From positions 1,329,501 through 1,393,500 of the forward strand of contig NC_134765.1 in assembly GCF_050436995.1 (NCBI RefSeq): 64,000 nt of DNA, given 5' to 3'. Origin of the DNA: Anticarsia gemmatalis. Lineage: Eukaryota > Arthropoda > Insecta > Lepidoptera > Erebidae. This document shows positions 63,301 to 64,000 of the stretch, piece after piece (position 1 is the first letter of the stretch; the number at the start of each line of letters is the position of its first letter). A program made the translations under genes and the position numbers. A model generated the notes under the pieces. The model was not told the origin of the DNA and did not search any database. It was given only the letters and a program-made list of their open reading frames with translations.

Positions 63301-63541
63301 TTCTGGCTACGTCTTGACCTGTAAATCATAAATAATTTGTCCAGGGGTTCATCAAAAGTCGAAGATGCGGTCGACTGCTACCTCCGGGCGGCGAACCTGT
63401 TTAAAATGGCCAAGAAGTGGGCGCAGGCAGGCCAGGCGTTCTGCAGCGCTGCTCAGCTTCATCTGAAGGCTGGAGTCCGCCATGATGCCGCTACCAACTT
63501 CGTTGACGCGTCCAACTGTTACAAGAAGTGCGATCCTAATG
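60275..63541 (+). CDS. alphaSnap: Alpha-SNAP (soluble NSF attachment protein), first two coding exons, partial
   Basis: Adaptor that binds assembled SNARE bundles and recruits the AAA ATPase NSF to take them apart after fusion. Exon 1 (60275-60366) opens MADNEQKAMQLMAEAEKKLS and holds the N-terminal helix and the FFGSLFG loop, which in alpha-SNAP touches membrane. Exon 2 (63345-63541) encodes SSKVEDAVDCYLRAANLFK and the first TPR-like helical hairpins (AFCSAAQLHLKAG, FVDASNCYKKCDPNG). Phase 2 joins them through a Gly; exon 2 ends phase 1 at g|gtgagt. About 97 of roughly 290 residues lie in the window; the rest is beyond the right edge. The match to the family is strong. Reading past the exon 2 donor only reaches a chance stop at 63612. 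Confidence 0.93.
61500..61632 (-). mobile_element. LINE 3'-end fragment, antisense, with internal short expansion
   Basis: On the minus strand it reads gatgtatgcatgtgaatga, gtttgtaaggaccgtaccaa, then an AT-rich run of about 45 bp built from tagtt/agtta words, then tctctgcctacccc. It is the same tail as at 30091-30200 with an insertion in the middle. Confidence 0.5.
61983..62089. mobile_element. MITE-like element with about 32-bp inverted repeats
   Basis: The left arm 61983-62014 (cagtttctgagtacatttag...) pairs with the right arm 62057-62089 (...ctaaatgtacctcagaaacc). The arms differ by a 1-nt indel and two or three substitutions, with a 42-bp loop. Confidence 0.65.
63345..63541 (+). CDS. alphaSnap: alpha-SNAP exon 2
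   Basis: Acceptor ttgtccag; completes GGSSK, then TPR-like helices. Markedly GC-richer than the flanking introns. Donor aatg|gtgagt, phase 1. Confidence 0.93.
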
Positions 63542-64000
63542 GTGAGTTGGACTGTTTTCTTTTTAACAACTCAAAACTTCTTCGAGAGAGCAGTGACAGT
63601 TGTGTGGTATAAGCATTTCCATCCTCGCAAGTGGTCAAGAAATACGGCCTAAAACAACACACCTAGAACCTTCCGAGTTATGTGCCAATATTAGAAACAA
63701 TTTCTGCTTGTTATAATGGTGATGAAATGTGAGAGAACTTAGGCTTAGGTGACAGGACATTTGCTCAAAAGCAAAGATTTTTCGTGCTCTGCCGACCATT
63801 TCCTGTAATAAACCCTAACCATAGAGTGCTCTGGGATAATGGTATAATGAAACTTTATTTTGGAGAAAGAACTCGTACACCTAATTGGTTCTGTCGTTTC
63901 GGAAACATCAGACAACACTTTACCACATTACCACATTATATACCTACTTTCGTTATAGTCTTTTACTTCTGGGTTGAGGAAGGGGTTAAGCTTTCAGTCC
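63542..64000 (+). other. alphaSnap: alpha-SNAP intron 2 (start)
   Basis: The intron runs off the window. Its first part holds a degraded SINE (63597-63745). Confidence 0.65.
63597..63745 (+). mobile_element. Degraded copy of the 37411-type SINE
   Basis: Follows the 37411 SINE in order (gtggta, ctcgcaagtggtc, caacacacc, ttccgagttatgtg, attagaaac, ggtgatgaaa) with many changes; the B-box is lost. Older than the 37411 copy. Confidence 0.5.

Larger units (their letters stand above)
60367..63344 (+). other. alphaSnap: alpha-SNAP intron 1
   Basis: A 3-kb AT-rich intron containing an antisense LINE 3'-end fragment (61500-61632) and a 107-bp inverted-repeat element (61983-62089). No nested gene seen. 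Confidence 0.7.

Overview
This window looks like a lepidopteran (moth or butterfly) nuclear genome. It is AT-rich, its genes are split by GT-AG introns of up to 16 kb, and its introns hold short Helitrons, tRNA-derived SINEs and 3' ends of non-LTR retrotransposons of types common in Lepidoptera. A noctuoid moth is possible, but I cannot fix the species.

Layout: (1) 1-2560, minus strand: the 5' two coding exons of a ZAD (zinc-finger-associated domain) protein that continues past the left edge. (2) 2561-3585: a roughly 1 kb divergent upstream region with a YY1-type motif and a GC box close to the plus-strand gene. (3) 3586-55337, plus strand: a complete AP180/CALM clathrin-assembly gene (Drosophila lap, human PICALM), reconstructed here as 16 coding exons, about 732 codons with every optional piece included. 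The ANTH domain is spread over exons 1-7, with three giant introns (16.0, 9.4 and 13.4 kb). A low-complexity tail with NPF and DLF motifs follows in exons 8-16. (4) 55338 to about 58160: probable 3'UTR. (5) 58160-60274: intergenic, with a SINE and a small minus-strand ORF head-to-head with the next gene. (6) 60275 to the right edge, plus strand: the first two coding exons of alpha-SNAP, the NSF adaptor that disassembles SNARE complexes.

Two of the three genes act in membrane traffic: lap in clathrin-coated vesicle assembly and retrieval of synaptobrevin-type SNAREs, alpha-SNAP in SNARE recycling. They lie side by side on the same strand, but the sequence gives no evidence of co-regulation.

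The most unusual structure is a 134-bp tandem array (46376-47295, seven copies, apparently identical) that duplicates the 3' part of lap exon 8 together with its splice donor. Reading through the first donor meets an in-frame stop. Other structures of note are a 190-bp near-perfect inverted repeat in lap intron 3, a CpG-dense insertion with inverted ends in intron 7, three Helitrons sharing one 3' terminus, a 22-codon in-frame cassette exon, and a weak donor in exon 12 that could switch lap to an alternative C-terminus. I found no unmistakably new multi-gene system.
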